Source: Pseudomonas putida
Lineage (GTDB): Bacteria > Pseudomonadota > Gammaproteobacteria > Pseudomonadales > Pseudomonadaceae
DNA length: 64,000 nucleotides
Assembly (NCBI RefSeq): GCF_028682635.1
Contig: NZ_JANHLK010000005.1
Location: 248,001-312,000, forward strand
Direction: 5' to 3'
Part shown: in pieces, positions 11,203 to 22,550 of the stretch
Numbering within the stretch: the first letter of the stretch is position 1
How the letters are laid out: every line of letters begins with the position of its first letter
Made by a program: the position numbers and the translations under genes
Notes under the pieces: model-generated
Told to the model about the DNA's origin: nothing
Seen by the model: the letters and a program-made list of their open reading frames with translations, nothing else
The model's database searches: none

Positions 11203-12051
11203 ATGGGAGTTGTGCACAAGTTGGCCTGGTTATGCGGCATGCTGCTGATGTGCCTGGGCCAGGTTCAAGCGGCTGAGACGGAAAAGGCTGACAGCCAGGC
11301 CGCCATCGCCTTGCTCGAAAAGGCCCTGGCCTACTACCACGACAATGGCGACAAGGCCTTCGCCGCGTTCAGCCGCCAGGGCGAGTTCGTCGATCAGGAC
11401 CGCTATGTCTTCGTGGTCGATACCCAGGGTGTGATGCTCGCCAGCGGCGGGCCTTCGGCGGCGCTGATTGGCCGCGATGTGTCGGATGTGCTCGGGCCGG
11501 ATCTGCAGAAGGCCTTCAAGGAGGCGCTGAAAACGCCCGAGGGCAATGGCATCCAGCAAGCGGAATACCGTTGGCAGAACTGGTCCGACGGCAAGGTGGA
11601 GCGCAAGCATGTCTACTATCAGCGCGTCGGCCAGCGCATTCTCGCGGTCGGCTACTACCTGCCCCGGGCCTCGGCGGAACAGGCCATGGCCTTGCTGAAC
11701 AAGGCGGCGACCGACCTGGCCAAGGACGAGAAGGGCACCCTGGCGGCGATCAACTCCCTGAAGGGCGGATATCTGCAGGATGACCTGTATGTCTTTGTCG
11801 TCGACATCAATACCGGGCGCTACGTGGCCCATGGCACTAACCTGCGATTGATCAACACTGATTTCAGCATGATCAAGGATCCGGATGGCAAGCCGGTGGG
11901 TGAACCGATGCTGGCGTTGATCGCGAAACAGGATTACGGCGAGTATGAGTACCGCTGGAAAAACCCGGTGACCGGGAAGGTCGAGAACAAGCATGCCTAC
12001 CTGAAAAAGGTTGGGCATTTCCTGGTGGCTGTGGGGTATTACAGCCCTTGA
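11203..12051 (+). CDS. Secreted double Cache-domain protein
   Basis: A 282-aa exported protein with a cleavable signal peptide (hydrophobic core LCGMLLMCLG, cleavage near VQAAE). The mature part contains two copies of a Cache-like (PAS-like periplasmic sensor) domain. Each starts YVFVVD and ends with a YRW..G-KVE-KH-Y...VG-LAVGYY pattern, at about residues 60-155 and 190-282. No transmembrane helix, HAMP, kinase, GGDEF or chemotaxis signalling domain follows, so it is a stand-alone periplasmic binding module. The start has GAGGGA upstream. Ligand unknown. Confidence 0.78.
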   Translation: MGVVHKLAWLCGMLLMCLGQVQAAETEKADSQAAIALLEKALAYYHDNGDKAFAAFSRQGEFVDQDRYVFVVDTQGVMLASGGPSAALIGRDVSDVLGPDLQKAFKEALKTPEGNGIQQAEYRWQNWSDGKVERKHVYYQRVGQRILAVGYYLPRASAEQAMALLNKAATDLAKDEKGTLAAINSLKGGYLQDDLYVFVVDINTGRYVAHGTNLRLINTDFSMIKDPDGKPVGEPMLALIAKQDYGEYEYRWKNPVTGKVENKHAYLKKVGHFLVAVGYYSP

Positions 12052-12061
12052 GATCGCAGAC

Positions 12062-12154
12062 CTGTAGGAGCCCGGCTTGCCGGCGAACAACGATAACGCG
12101 GTATTACAGACACACCGCGGCGTCTGGTTCGCCGGCAAGCCACGCTCCTACAGA
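12062..12154. repeat. Paired REP, GTAGGAGCCCGGCTTGCCGGCGA type
   Basis: CTGTAGGAGCCCGGCTTGCC at the left end and its near-complement GGCAAGCCACGCTCCTACAG at the right end. The right arm contains the TAG stop codon of the minus-strand MFS gene at 12148-12150. Confidence 0.9.
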
Positions 12155-13665
12155 ACCTTGTCTTCCCGTCCGCGCAACAACATGTTCGGCATGCCAATCG
12201 CCGCCGCCAGCCCCAGCAGCGATACCGCCGCGCTGATCATCAGCAAATGCCGGAACGTCAGCAGCAATTCAGCGCGCAAGGCATTTTGTGCCTCCCCCGG
12301 CGTGGCGTTCAGGCCGTCCAGTAAAACATTCCCCGAATGACCCTCGGCCAGCAGCGAAGCGCCGGCCAGATGGGCGAAGCTCGAATCCTGCAGCAACGCC
12401 AGCAACAGTGCCGACATCAAGGCCACGCCCACCGCACCGCCCAATGAGCGGAACAGGTTGGTGGTGCTGGTGGCGACGCCGATGTCCCGCTGTTGCACCG
12501 AGTTCTGCGTGCCGACCAGCGAGGTGGGAAACTGCATGCCCGAGGCGATCCCGCAGAGCAGCATGAACAGGCTGCTCAACCAGAAGGCCTGGGGCGGGCT
12601 GAACGCCATGCCCATAATCGACAGCGGCATGAGCAGGGCACCGCCCAGGATCATCGGCTTGTAGCGACCGGTGATGGAGGTACGGCGGCCGGCGAAATAC
12701 GCGCCGATCGGCAAGCCTATGGCCAGCGGCAGCAGGTGCAGGGCGGCGGCGTCTGCACCGGCACCGGTGACACTCTGGAACCGCAGTGGCATCAGCACGA
12801 TCATCGAGATGGCCTGGAAGCTGGTGAAGAAAATCGTGCACCAGCACAGGATGGCATTGCGGTTGGCGAAGAGGTGCATGGGCAACAATGGCTCCGCCGC
12901 CCGTCGTTCATGTAGCACGAACAAGCCCAGCACGGCCGCCGCGCAAGCCAGCAAACCCAATACTTCGGCGCTGCGCCAGGAATGGCCCTGGCCGAATTCG
13001 GTAATGCCCAGCAACAAGGCTGTCAGCCCGATGATCATCAACAGCGTGCCGAGGTAATCGATCACCGGCTTGCGTTGCGGAATCGGCAAGCCCACCAGCG
13101 TGCGATTGGCTACCAGCCACGCGCCCAGGCCCAGCGGCAGATTGATCAGGAAAGCCCAGCGCCAGGACAGGTATTCGGTCATGTACCCGCCCAGCACCGG
13201 GCCGGCGACGCTGGCCACTGCATACATGCTGCTGAAGTAGCCCTGATAGCGGCCACGCTCGCGGGGCGGCACGATGTCACCGATGATCGCCTGGCTGACC
13301 GAGATCATGCCACCGGCACCGATACCCTGGAGAATGCGTGCCAGCACCAGCTGCTCCATGCTCTGGGCCATGCCGCAGAACACTGACGCCAGGGTGAACA
13401 GGCCCATGCCGAACAGCATCAGTTTGCGCCGGCCGTACAGGTCGCCCAGTTTGCCGTAGATCGGCACCGCCACCGTCATCGCCACCATGTAGCCGGAAAT
13501 CACCCAGGCCAGCAGGCTGACGTCCTTGAACTGCGCGGAAATGGCCGGCATCGACACGGCAACGATGGTCTGGTCAAGCGCACCGAGGAAAGTCGCCAGC
13601 ATCAGCGCGATCAGCACGCTGCGGATGGCCGGTTTGGGCAATTCAGGCTGGTGGAGAGTGGTCAC
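12148..13665 (-). CDS. MFS transporter, DHA2 (EmrB/QacA-like) family
   Basis: Proton-driven multidrug efflux permease of the inner membrane, 505 aa with about 14 hydrophobic segments. Visible signatures: the TM1 motif GALDQTIVAVSMPAI, the loop 2-3 motif A GKLGDLYGRRKLML, and antiporter motif C-like glycines in AGPVLGGYM. It starts with GTG (MTTLHQPELPKPA) preceded by AAGG. The stop codon lies inside a REP element and the last residues are RGREDKVL, so the natural C-terminus may have been slightly altered. No adjacent membrane-fusion partner is present, so it may work alone. Substrates unknown. Confidence 0.88.
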   Translation of the reverse strand: MTTLHQPELPKPAIRSVLIALMLATFLGALDQTIVAVSMPAISAQFKDVSLLAWVISGYMVAMTVAVPIYGKLGDLYGRRKLMLFGMGLFTLASVFCGMAQSMEQLVLARILQGIGAGGMISVSQAIIGDIVPPRERGRYQGYFSSMYAVASVAGPVLGGYMTEYLSWRWAFLINLPLGLGAWLVANRTLVGLPIPQRKPVIDYLGTLLMIIGLTALLLGITEFGQGHSWRSAEVLGLLACAAAVLGLFVLHERRAAEPLLPMHLFANRNAILCWCTIFFTSFQAISMIVLMPLRFQSVTGAGADAAALHLLPLAIGLPIGAYFAGRRTSITGRYKPMILGGALLMPLSIMGMAFSPPQAFWLSSLFMLLCGIASGMQFPTSLVGTQNSVQQRDIGVATSTTNLFRSLGGAVGVALMSALLLALLQDSSFAHLAGASLLAEGHSGNVLLDGLNATPGEAQNALRAELLLTFRHLLMISAAVSLLGLAAAIGMPNMLLRGREDKVL

Positions 13666-13741
13666 GGGTGAACCTTCGGCAGTGGTAGACCCGCCAGAGG
13701 CAAGGCGAGCGGGATGCTCGCCAGTTTAAGTCGATAGCAAG

Positions 13742-16013
<2,272 letters not shown>

Positions 16014-16019
16014 CCCTGG

Positions 16020-16196
16020 TTACCGCAAGGCGTTGAGGGTCGCGTTGTGGGGAATGCAGCGCTCGAAATTGCAGCTGGCGTATTCCCGGGGCAGGTTGCG
16101 CAGCTGCTCGACGCGCCAGGCGGCGGCGCCATACAGGCCGAGCGTGACCGCGCAGGTGATGAAGATGGCGAGGTACCTTCTTGTTTTGATGTTCAT
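16020..16196 (-). CDS. Small single-pass membrane protein with CX4C
   Basis: A 58-aa protein starting MNIKTRRYLAIFITCAV: positively charged N-terminus, one transmembrane helix (residues 8-28), then a short periplasmic tail with the cysteine pair CNFERC and the end HNATLNALR. I do not recognise a family. The N-in charge pattern puts the cysteines on the outside, where they could form a disulfide. It is convergent with the pobA regulator gene, 6 bases from its stop. An upstream start at 16241 is possible, but AGG sits before the chosen ATG. Confidence 0.6.
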   Translation of the reverse strand: MNIKTRRYLAIFITCAVTLGLYGAAAWRVEQLRNLPREYASCNFERCIPHNATLNALR

Positions 16197-16299
16197 GGCG
16201 TAGACCTCTGAACGAATACCCGTGGGTATTACCTTGAGCATAGGTCAGGGGCGGGGAGTTGCCAGCAATAGCGCCGTATTCAGAACACTGATGAACCCT

Positions 16300-16400
16300 T
16301 GTAGGAGCGAGCTTGCTCGCGATGAGCCTGAGAACGCCGCGGGGTATCAGGTTCCCAGCGTCATCGTTGGCGACCATCGCGAGCAAGCTCGCTCCTACAG
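16300..16400. repeat. Paired REP, GTAGGAGCGAGCTTGCTCGCGA type
   Basis: TGTAGGAGCGAGCTTGCTCG at the left and its exact inverse at the right, about 50 bases of loop. It lies 9 bases beyond the stop codon of the LysR gene at 16410. Confidence 0.93.
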
Positions 16401-16409
16401 AGGGCGGTG

Positions 16410-17315
16410 TTACAGGCCAACATCCCACTCCGGTTCTTCGGGAAACCTCGCCACCAGAAAATCCAGCAAGCTGCGCAGCGCCGTCGGCATGTGCTTGCGT
16501 GAGGCATACACCGCGTACACGTTCATCTGCCTTGGCTCGGCCTGGGGCAGCAGACGGACCAGCTCACCGCTGTGGATGTGCACGCCGGCCTGATAGGTGG
16601 GCAACATGGCCACGCCGGCGCCGGCCAGTGTGGCGCGCAGCAGGGTACTGGCTTCGTTGGCGCTGATGTTGCCTTGCACGGGTACCGAAACCTGTTCTCC
16701 CCCGAATTCAAAGTGCCACAGGCTTTTGCCGAAGTACGAGTGGGTCAGGCAATTGTGCTGGCTCAGGTCCTCGATCCGCTGGGGCGCCGGGTGTTCGCGC
16801 AGGTAGGCGGGGGCGGCGCAGATAAGCGAGCGACATACCGTCAACCGACGGGCGATCAGGTTCGGGTCCAGGTCATTGCTGGTGCGAATCGCCAGGTCGA
16901 TGCGCTCATCCACCAGGTTCACCGTGCGATCGAGCATCTGCATGTCGATGCTGACACCCGGGTAGCGCTTGACGTAGGCCGCCATGGCATCGGCCAGTTG
17001 CGCCTGGCCGAACGAAGTGCTGACGCTGATGCGCAGCAGGCCACGGGGTGCATCGTCCGATACGCTGACGGCGGCCTGCATGTCCGTGGACAGGTCGAGC
17101 ATCTGCCGGCAGCGGGGAAGTATTTCGCTGCCGGCGGCGGTCAGGCTCAATTTGCGCGTGGTGCGGTGCATCAGGCGTGCGCCGACCCAGTCTTCCAATT
17201 CCGCCAGATAGCGCGAAACCACCGGCCTTGAAAGCTCCAGATGATCGGCCGCAGCTGACTGGCTGCCGAGATCGACCACTGTGACGAACACCCTCATTGC
17301 TTGCAGACGATCCAT
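16410..17315 (-). CDS. LysR-family transcriptional regulator
   Basis: A 301-aa LysR protein of the CrgA-like subgroup: N-terminal winged HTH (MDRLQAMRVFVTVVDLGSQ, SAAADHLELSRPVVSRYLAELE) and an effector domain with LLRISVSTSFGQAQL, SIDMQMLDRTVNLVDERIDLAIR. It is divergent from the metallo-beta-lactamase-fold gene over 113 bases, so it probably controls that gene. Effector unknown. Confidence 0.88.
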   Translation of the reverse strand: MDRLQAMRVFVTVVDLGSQSAAADHLELSRPVVSRYLAELEDWVGARLMHRTTRKLSLTAAGSEILPRCRQMLDLSTDMQAAVSVSDDAPRGLLRISVSTSFGQAQLADAMAAYVKRYPGVSIDMQMLDRTVNLVDERIDLAIRTSNDLDPNLIARRLTVCRSLICAAPAYLREHPAPQRIEDLSQHNCLTHSYFGKSLWHFEFGGEQVSVPVQGNISANEASTLLRATLAGAGVAMLPTYQAGVHIHSGELVRLLPQAEPRQMNVYAVYASRKHMPTALRSLLDFLVARFPEEPEWDVGL

Positions 17316-17428
17316 GATTTGCCCGATTTCAGAAACAAACTATGTTCAAGCATCGCATTTTTTGTACTGAACCAGGCAATTAAGCTCTGTTATCGGCCAA
17401 CCTTGGCCATCAAACAACGGAGCAACAG

Positions 17429-18307
17429 ATGATCGGTTTCACCACCCTGAAGCGCATTTTGCTGGCGACCACTGCCCTCGGTTTTGCCACACACGCAGCC
17501 GCGTCGACACTGACCCTGGATGTGTACAACCCCGGCGAAAAAGCGATTTTCCCGGTGACTTCGGTGCTGGTCAGCGGCGAGAAGGAGGCGATCCTGGTGG
17601 ACGCCCAGTTCGGCAAATCCCAGGCCGAACAGGTGGTGGAAAAAATCCGCGCCAGCGGCAAGCAACTGACCACCATCTACATCAGCCACGGCGACCCGGA
17701 CTACTACTTCGGCCTCGATACCCTGACCGCTGCATTCCCCAAGGCCAAAGTGCTCGCATCGCAGCCGACCGTTGATCACATCAAGCAAACCGTCGACGGC
17801 AAATTGGCGTTCTGGGGCCCGAAAATGGGCGCCGATGTGCCGGCCAGAACCGTCGTGCCGGACGTGCTCAAGGGCGACAGCCTGATGCTCGAAGGGCAGA
17901 AACTGCAGGTGGTCGGCCTTGCGGGCAAGCAACCGGATCGCAGCTTCGTGTGGATTCCGTCGATCAAGGCCGTGGTCGGTGGCGTGGTCGTGGCAGAGAA
18001 CATCCATGTGTGGATGGCCGACACCCAGACCCCGCAGTCCCATGCCGATTGGTTGGCAACGCTGCACTCGATCGAAACCCTGAAGCCGAAAACCATCGTG
18101 CCGGGTCACTACCTCGGCGACAGCGCCCGTTCCCTGGCCGGCGTGCAGTTCACCGCTGATTACATCAAGGCCTTCGACGAAGAAACTGCGAAGGCCAAGG
18201 ATTCGGCGGCCCTGATTGCAGCGATGAAAAAGCGCTACCCGGCACTGGGTGAAGAGAGCTCACTGGAGCTGAGCGCGAAGGTCGCCAAGGGCGAAATGAA
18301 GTGGTAA
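17429..18307 (+). CDS. Exported MBL-fold protein with altered metal motif
   Basis: A 292-aa protein with a signal peptide (cleavage near THAAAS). The fold is metallo-beta-lactamase-like: VSGEKEAILVDAQFG, then a motif SHGDPDYYFG where most family members have HxHxDH, then GGVVVAENIHVW and VPGHYLGD with the later conserved His. Two of the usual first-motif metal ligands (second His and last His) are Asp and Tyr here, so metal content and chemistry may differ from hydrolases. It is divergent from a LysR gene and likely its target. Substrate not inferable. Confidence 0.8.
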   Translation: MIGFTTLKRILLATTALGFATHAAASTLTLDVYNPGEKAIFPVTSVLVSGEKEAILVDAQFGKSQAEQVVEKIRASGKQLTTIYISHGDPDYYFGLDTLTAAFPKAKVLASQPTVDHIKQTVDGKLAFWGPKMGADVPARTVVPDVLKGDSLMLEGQKLQVVGLAGKQPDRSFVWIPSIKAVVGGVVVAENIHVWMADTQTPQSHADWLATLHSIETLKPKTIVPGHYLGDSARSLAGVQFTADYIKAFDEETAKAKDSAALIAAMKKRYPALGEESSLELSAKVAKGEMKW

Positions 18308-18319
18308 CCCGCGGTACCT

Positions 18320-18405
18320 TGTAGGAGCTGCCGCAGGCTGCGATCTTTTGATCTTGTTTTTTAAAAGCAAAGTCAAAAGATCGCAGCCTGCGGCAGCTCC
18401 TACAC
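18320..18405. repeat. Paired REP, GTAGGAGCTGCCGCAGGCTGCGATC type
   Basis: TGTAGGAGCTGCCGCAGGCT, a short A/T-rich loop with GATCTTTTGATC, and the inverse copy at the right. The third core variant in this window; a close copy stands at 28061. It sits between convergent genes. Confidence 0.93.
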
Positions 18406-18410
18406 AGGGC

Positions 18411-19292
18411 TCAGCGACTTTGGGCCTGCTCCACCAACCATCCCATCAACTCACGCAACTTCGCTGAAGGTCCTGGTTTTTCCGGGAACACCAGGTAATA
18501 CGCCAGCCCGGTTTTCACCTTCAATTCGAAAGGCATGACCAGCCGTCCGGCATTCAGGTCGTCGCCGATCAGCGACCAGTCACCAATCGCCACGCCGGTC
18601 CCCTGGGACGCCATCGACATCGCCAGGTCCAGGGTTTCGAAATGCTGGCCCTTGCCGACATTGCTCAACTGCACATCCGCGGCTTTCAACCAGGCCTTCC
18701 AGTCCCGTTCGTCGCGGGTGGGGTGCAGCAGCAGGTGTTGTTGCAGATCGGTCGGTGTCTGCAGGGCCAAGGGGCCTTCGAGCATGGGCCGCGAACACAC
18801 CGGTGTCAGTTGCTCGTCGAAGAGTTTTTGCGCCACCAGCGAGTCGTCCGGCGACGCGCCATACATCACCGCCGCGTCGAATTGTTCGAGATGAAAATCC
18901 ACCCCGTGCTTGACCGTGGTGGTCAGCTCGACCGGCACGTCCGGGCGTTCTTTTTGCCACTGCAACAGCCGTGGCAACAGCCAGCGCATGACACAGGTCG
19001 GGGCCTTGAGTTGCAGGGTTTCGCGCTTCTCGCCGATCTGCTCAACGGCTTCGTCGATCAGGCCGAAAATCTGCTGGACCCGTGGCAACCACTCGCGTCC
19101 CTCGGCGGTCAGGTCCAGGCCTCGGGCCTGGCGAATGAACAGTTCATAACCCAGGTGATCTTCCAGCCCGGCGATCTGCCGGCTCACGGCGCCCTGGGTG
19201 ATGTGCAGTTGCTCGGCGGCCCGGGTGAAGTTGCAGCACTGCGCGGTAATCAGAAAAGTGTGCAGCGCCGGCAGGGGAGGCAATCGTTTCAT
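18411..19292 (-). CDS. LysR-family regulator, GcvA-like
   Basis: A 293-aa LysR protein of the GcvA/AmpR-like group: start MKRLPPLPALHTFLITAQ, HTH FTRAAEQLHITQGAVSRQI, effector domain with LQLKAPTCVMRWLLPRL and MASQGTGVAIGDWSLIGDDL. It is divergent from the decarboxylase gene across 159 bases, so it is the probable regulator of the whole decarboxylase, dehydrogenase and ABC transporter locus. Inducer not known; the substrate of that pathway is the natural guess. Confidence 0.88.
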   Translation of the reverse strand: MKRLPPLPALHTFLITAQCCNFTRAAEQLHITQGAVSRQIAGLEDHLGYELFIRQARGLDLTAEGREWLPRVQQIFGLIDEAVEQIGEKRETLQLKAPTCVMRWLLPRLLQWQKERPDVPVELTTTVKHGVDFHLEQFDAAVMYGASPDDSLVAQKLFDEQLTPVCSRPMLEGPLALQTPTDLQQHLLLHPTRDERDWKAWLKAADVQLSNVGKGQHFETLDLAMSMASQGTGVAIGDWSLIGDDLNAGRLVMPFELKVKTGLAYYLVFPEKPGPSAKLRELMGWLVEQAQSR

Positions 19293-19451
19293 TGGGATCC
19301 AAGGTATGACGTGAGGACATGGCTAGTATGACTTTTTATCCATTGTTGCGGCTACGTGTCGCCCGTTCCAATGAGGCCATCCCTGGACCTGCCAATCCAT
19401 CATAAACACTGCGCAGGCCCGGCGTCTCAAACGAACAGGAAGGGCAATCAC

Positions 19452-21089
19452 ATGGCGACGTGCGGCGAAGTATTGGTCAAGTTACTCGAAGGTTACGGGG
19501 TCGAGCAGGTGTTCGGCATTCCCGGGGTGCATACCGTGGAGCTGTATCGCGGGCTGGCCCGTTCGAGCATCAACCACGTCACCCCGCGTCACGAACAGGG
19601 CGCCGGCTTCATGGCCGACGGCTATGCCCGCACCAGCGGCAAGCCGGGTGTGTGCTTCATCATCACCGGCCCTGGCATGACCAACATCACCACGGCGATG
19701 GGCCAGGCCTATGCCGACTCGATCCCGATGCTGGTGATCTCCAGCGTACAGACCCGCAACCAGCTGGGCGGCGGTCGCGGCAAGCTCCACGAGTTGCCGA
19801 ACCAGAGCGCACTGGTCGGTGGCGTGGCGGCGTTCTCCCATACCCTGATGTCGGCGTCGGAATTGCCGGGTGTTTTGGCCCGTGCCTTCGCGCTGTTCCA
19901 GGCCGGTCGCCCGCGTCCGGTGCACATCGAAATTCCGCTGGACGTGCTGGTTGAAGAAGCCGACGACCTGCTCGCCAGCCTGCCGGTACACATCGACCGC
20001 GCCGGTGCTTCGCCGTCCGCCGTTTCGCGCATGACCGATCTGTTGGCGGGCGCCAAGCGGCCGTTGATCCTCGCCGGTGGCGGTGCCATTGATGCCGCCG
20101 CCGAGCTGACCGAACTGGCTGAACTGCTGGACGCCCCCGTCGCGCTGACCATCAACGCCAAGGGCATGCTGCACTCCGCTCACCCGTTGCTGATCGGTTC
20201 GACCCAGAGCCTGGTCGCCACTCGCGCCCTGGTCGCCGAGGCCGATGTGGTCCTGGCCATCGGTACCGAACTGGCCGAGACCGACTACGACGTCACCTTC
20301 GCCGGTGGTTTCGAGATCCCCGGCAAGCTGCTGCGCATCGATATCGATCCAGACCAGACCGTACGCAACTACCCGCCACACGTGGCCCTGGTGGCCGACT
20401 CGCGCAACGCCGCCCAGGCCTTGCTCAGCGCCCTGTCGCACAAGCCGCTGGCCGAACGCCGCAACGATTGGGGCCAGGTGCGCGCCGCCCGCTTGCGTGA
20501 AGAATTGGCCGCCACCTGGGATGCACCGACCCTGGCCCAGACCCGCTTCCTGGAAACCGTCCTGCACGAACTGCCGAGCGCGGTATTCGTCGGCGATTCC
20601 ACCCAACCGGTGTACACCGGCAACCTGACGTTCAACCCCGAGCGCCCGCGTCGCTGGTTCAACTCGTCGACCGGTTACGGCACTCTGGGTTACGCCCTGC
20701 CGGCGGCGATTGGCGCCTGGTTGGGCGGCACCGTCGAAGGCGGCGCACGTCCTCCGGTGGTGTGCCTGATCGGCGACGGCGGCCTGCAATTCACCCTGCC
20801 GGAACTGGCCAGCGCCGTGGAAGCGCGCACCCCGGTGATCGTGCTGCTGTGGAATAACCAGGGCTACGAAGAGATCAAGAAGTACATGGTCAACCGGGAT
20901 ATCGAACCGGTCGGCGTGGACATCTACACCCCGGACTTCATCGGTGTGGCCAAGGCCTTGGGGTGCGCCGCCGAGGCGGTCAATGGCGTTGAACAACTGC
21001 GTACGGCATTGCGTGTCGCCACTGATCGACAGGGGCCGACGCTGATTGAAATCGATCAGACCGAGTGGACCAAGGCGGTGTCGAAATGA
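19452..21089 (+). CDS. aruI: ThDP-dependent 2-oxo-acid decarboxylase, AruI-like
   Basis: Acetolactate-synthase-like enzyme of 545 aa. N-terminal ThDP domain with catalytic Glu in TPRHEQGAGFMADGYAR (about residue 50), central FAD/nucleotide-like domain, C-terminal ThDP-binding motif GDGGLQFTLPELASAVEARTPVIVLLWNN (GDG ... NN). It most resembles 5-guanidino-2-oxopentanoate decarboxylase of the arginine transaminase route, which yields 4-guanidinobutyraldehyde. The aldehyde dehydrogenase encoded next (ATGA overlap) would oxidise that product. The transaminase that normally partners AruI is absent here, so the true substrate could be another 2-oxo acid. Start chosen at the ATG after GGAAGGGCAATCAC. 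Confidence 0.78.
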   Translation: MATCGEVLVKLLEGYGVEQVFGIPGVHTVELYRGLARSSINHVTPRHEQGAGFMADGYARTSGKPGVCFIITGPGMTNITTAMGQAYADSIPMLVISSVQTRNQLGGGRGKLHELPNQSALVGGVAAFSHTLMSASELPGVLARAFALFQAGRPRPVHIEIPLDVLVEEADDLLASLPVHIDRAGASPSAVSRMTDLLAGAKRPLILAGGGAIDAAAELTELAELLDAPVALTINAKGMLHSAHPLLIGSTQSLVATRALVAEADVVLAIGTELAETDYDVTFAGGFEIPGKLLRIDIDPDQTVRNYPPHVALVADSRNAAQALLSALSHKPLAERRNDWGQVRAARLREELAATWDAPTLAQTRFLETVLHELPSAVFVGDSTQPVYTGNLTFNPERPRRWFNSSTGYGTLGYALPAAIGAWLGGTVEGGARPPVVCLIGDGGLQFTLPELASAVEARTPVIVLLWNNQGYEEIKKYMVNRDIEPVGVDIYTPDFIGVAKALGCAAEAVNGVEQLRTALRVATDRQGPTLIEIDQTEWTKAVSK

Positions 21090-22534
21090 GTTTTCCAACC
21101 ACCCTGGATGGCCTGTACATCAACGGCCAATGGTCGGCGGGCGACGAACATTTGCGCGTGATCAACCCGGCCACCGAAGCGCTGTTGACCACCGTAAATG
21201 GCGGTGACGAACGCGCCGTCGACCTGGCCGTGGGCGCGGCAAGCAAGGCCTTCGCCGCCTGGTCGCAAACCAGCGGTGCCGAGCGCGGTGCGATCCTGCG
21301 CGCGATTGCGGCAGGCGTGCGGGCCGGTCGGGAAAAACTCATGCATTTGCAGTCGAGCAACAACGGCAAGCCTTTGTTCGAGGCGGCCATCGACGTCGAT
21401 GACGTGATCGCCACGTTCGAGTATTACGCAGGTCTGGCCGAAGGGCTGGACGCGAAACAGGACAGCCCGGTCGAACTGCCGACTGACGACTTCAGTGCGC
21501 GCCTGCGCCGCGAGCCGTGCGGTGTGGTCGGCCTGATCGTGCCGTGGAACTTCCCGATGGTCACCACCGCGTGGAAGCTCGCCCCGGCCCTGGCCGCCGG
21601 TTGCTGCGTGGTGCTGAAACCGTCGGAAGTGACGCCGCTGCCGGAACTGGAACTGGCGACGATCATTGCCCAGGCCGGCTTGCCTGCCGGTGTGTTCAAC
21701 CTGGTGTGCGGCACCGGCCTGGCCGTTGGCGCACCGTTGTCGGCAGACCCGCGTATCGCCAAAGTATCGTTCACCGGCAGCAACGCGGTGGGCGTGCAGG
21801 TCATGCAGCGTGCCGCGGAAACCGTCAAGGGCGTGAGCCTGGAACTGGGCGGTAAATCCTCCTTGCTGGTGCTGGCCGATGCCGACCTCGACCTGGCGGT
21901 GGACGTGGCCTGCGGGGGCGGTTTCTTCAACGCCGGGCAGATGTGCTCCGCCACCAGCCGCGTGCTGGTCGCCGATGAACTGGCCGATGAATTCCTCACC
22001 CGGGTGAAGGCCCGCGCCGAAGCCATTCGCGTGGCCGACCCGTTCGACCCGAACGTGGAAATGGGCGCGCTGGTCAATCAGGCGCAATACCAGCGCGTGC
22101 TCGGCCACATCGATCGTGGTTTGAGTGCGGGCGCCAAGCTGGTTTGCGGCGGTAATCGTCCGGCGGATCTGCCGCGCGGGTATTTTTTGCAGCCGACGGT
22201 TTTCACTGACGTGCCCCTCGACAGTGCGCTGTGGTGTGAAGAGATTTTCGGCCCGGTAATCTGCGTGCGCCGTTTCGCCTCCGAGGCCGAAGCGATTGCC
22301 CTGGCCAACGACAGCCAGTTCGGCCTGGTCGCCAGCGTGGTCACGCGCAATGCCGAGGCGGCGGACCGCGTCGCCAACGCTTTGCAGGCGGGGCTTGTGT
22401 GGATCAACGCGCCGCAAGTGATCTTCCCGCAGACCGCCTGGGGTGGCTACAAGCAGAGCAGCATCGGCCGTGAACTGGGGCCGTGGGGCTTGCAGGCTTT
22501 CCAGGAAATCAAACACGTGATTCGCGCCGTCTGA
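21086..22534 (+). CDS. NAD(P)-dependent aldehyde dehydrogenase
   Basis: A 482-aa aldehyde dehydrogenase of the betaine/aminoaldehyde type. Visible: PWNFPMVTTAWKLAPALAAG (cofactor binding), SFTGSNAVGVQVM, active-site Glu in LELGGKSSLLV and catalytic Cys in FFNAGQMCSATSR. The C-terminus has GPVICVRRF and the GYKQSSIGRELG segment. Its ATG overlaps the TGA of the decarboxylase gene, so translation is coupled and it likely oxidises that enzyme's aldehyde product (for example 4-guanidinobutyraldehyde to 4-guanidinobutyrate). The assignment of substrate is an inference from the neighbour. Confidence 0.88.
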   Translation: MSFPTTLDGLYINGQWSAGDEHLRVINPATEALLTTVNGGDERAVDLAVGAASKAFAAWSQTSGAERGAILRAIAAGVRAGREKLMHLQSSNNGKPLFEAAIDVDDVIATFEYYAGLAEGLDAKQDSPVELPTDDFSARLRREPCGVVGLIVPWNFPMVTTAWKLAPALAAGCCVVLKPSEVTPLPELELATIIAQAGLPAGVFNLVCGTGLAVGAPLSADPRIAKVSFTGSNAVGVQVMQRAAETVKGVSLELGGKSSLLVLADADLDLAVDVACGGGFFNAGQMCSATSRVLVADELADEFLTRVKARAEAIRVADPFDPNVEMGALVNQAQYQRVLGHIDRGLSAGAKLVCGGNRPADLPRGYFLQPTVFTDVPLDSALWCEEIFGPVICVRRFASEAEAIALANDSQFGLVASVVTRNAEAADRVANALQAGLVWINAPQVIFPQTAWGGYKQSSIGRELGPWGLQAFQEIKHVIRAV

Positions 22535-22550
22535 CGGCACGAAAACGGTG

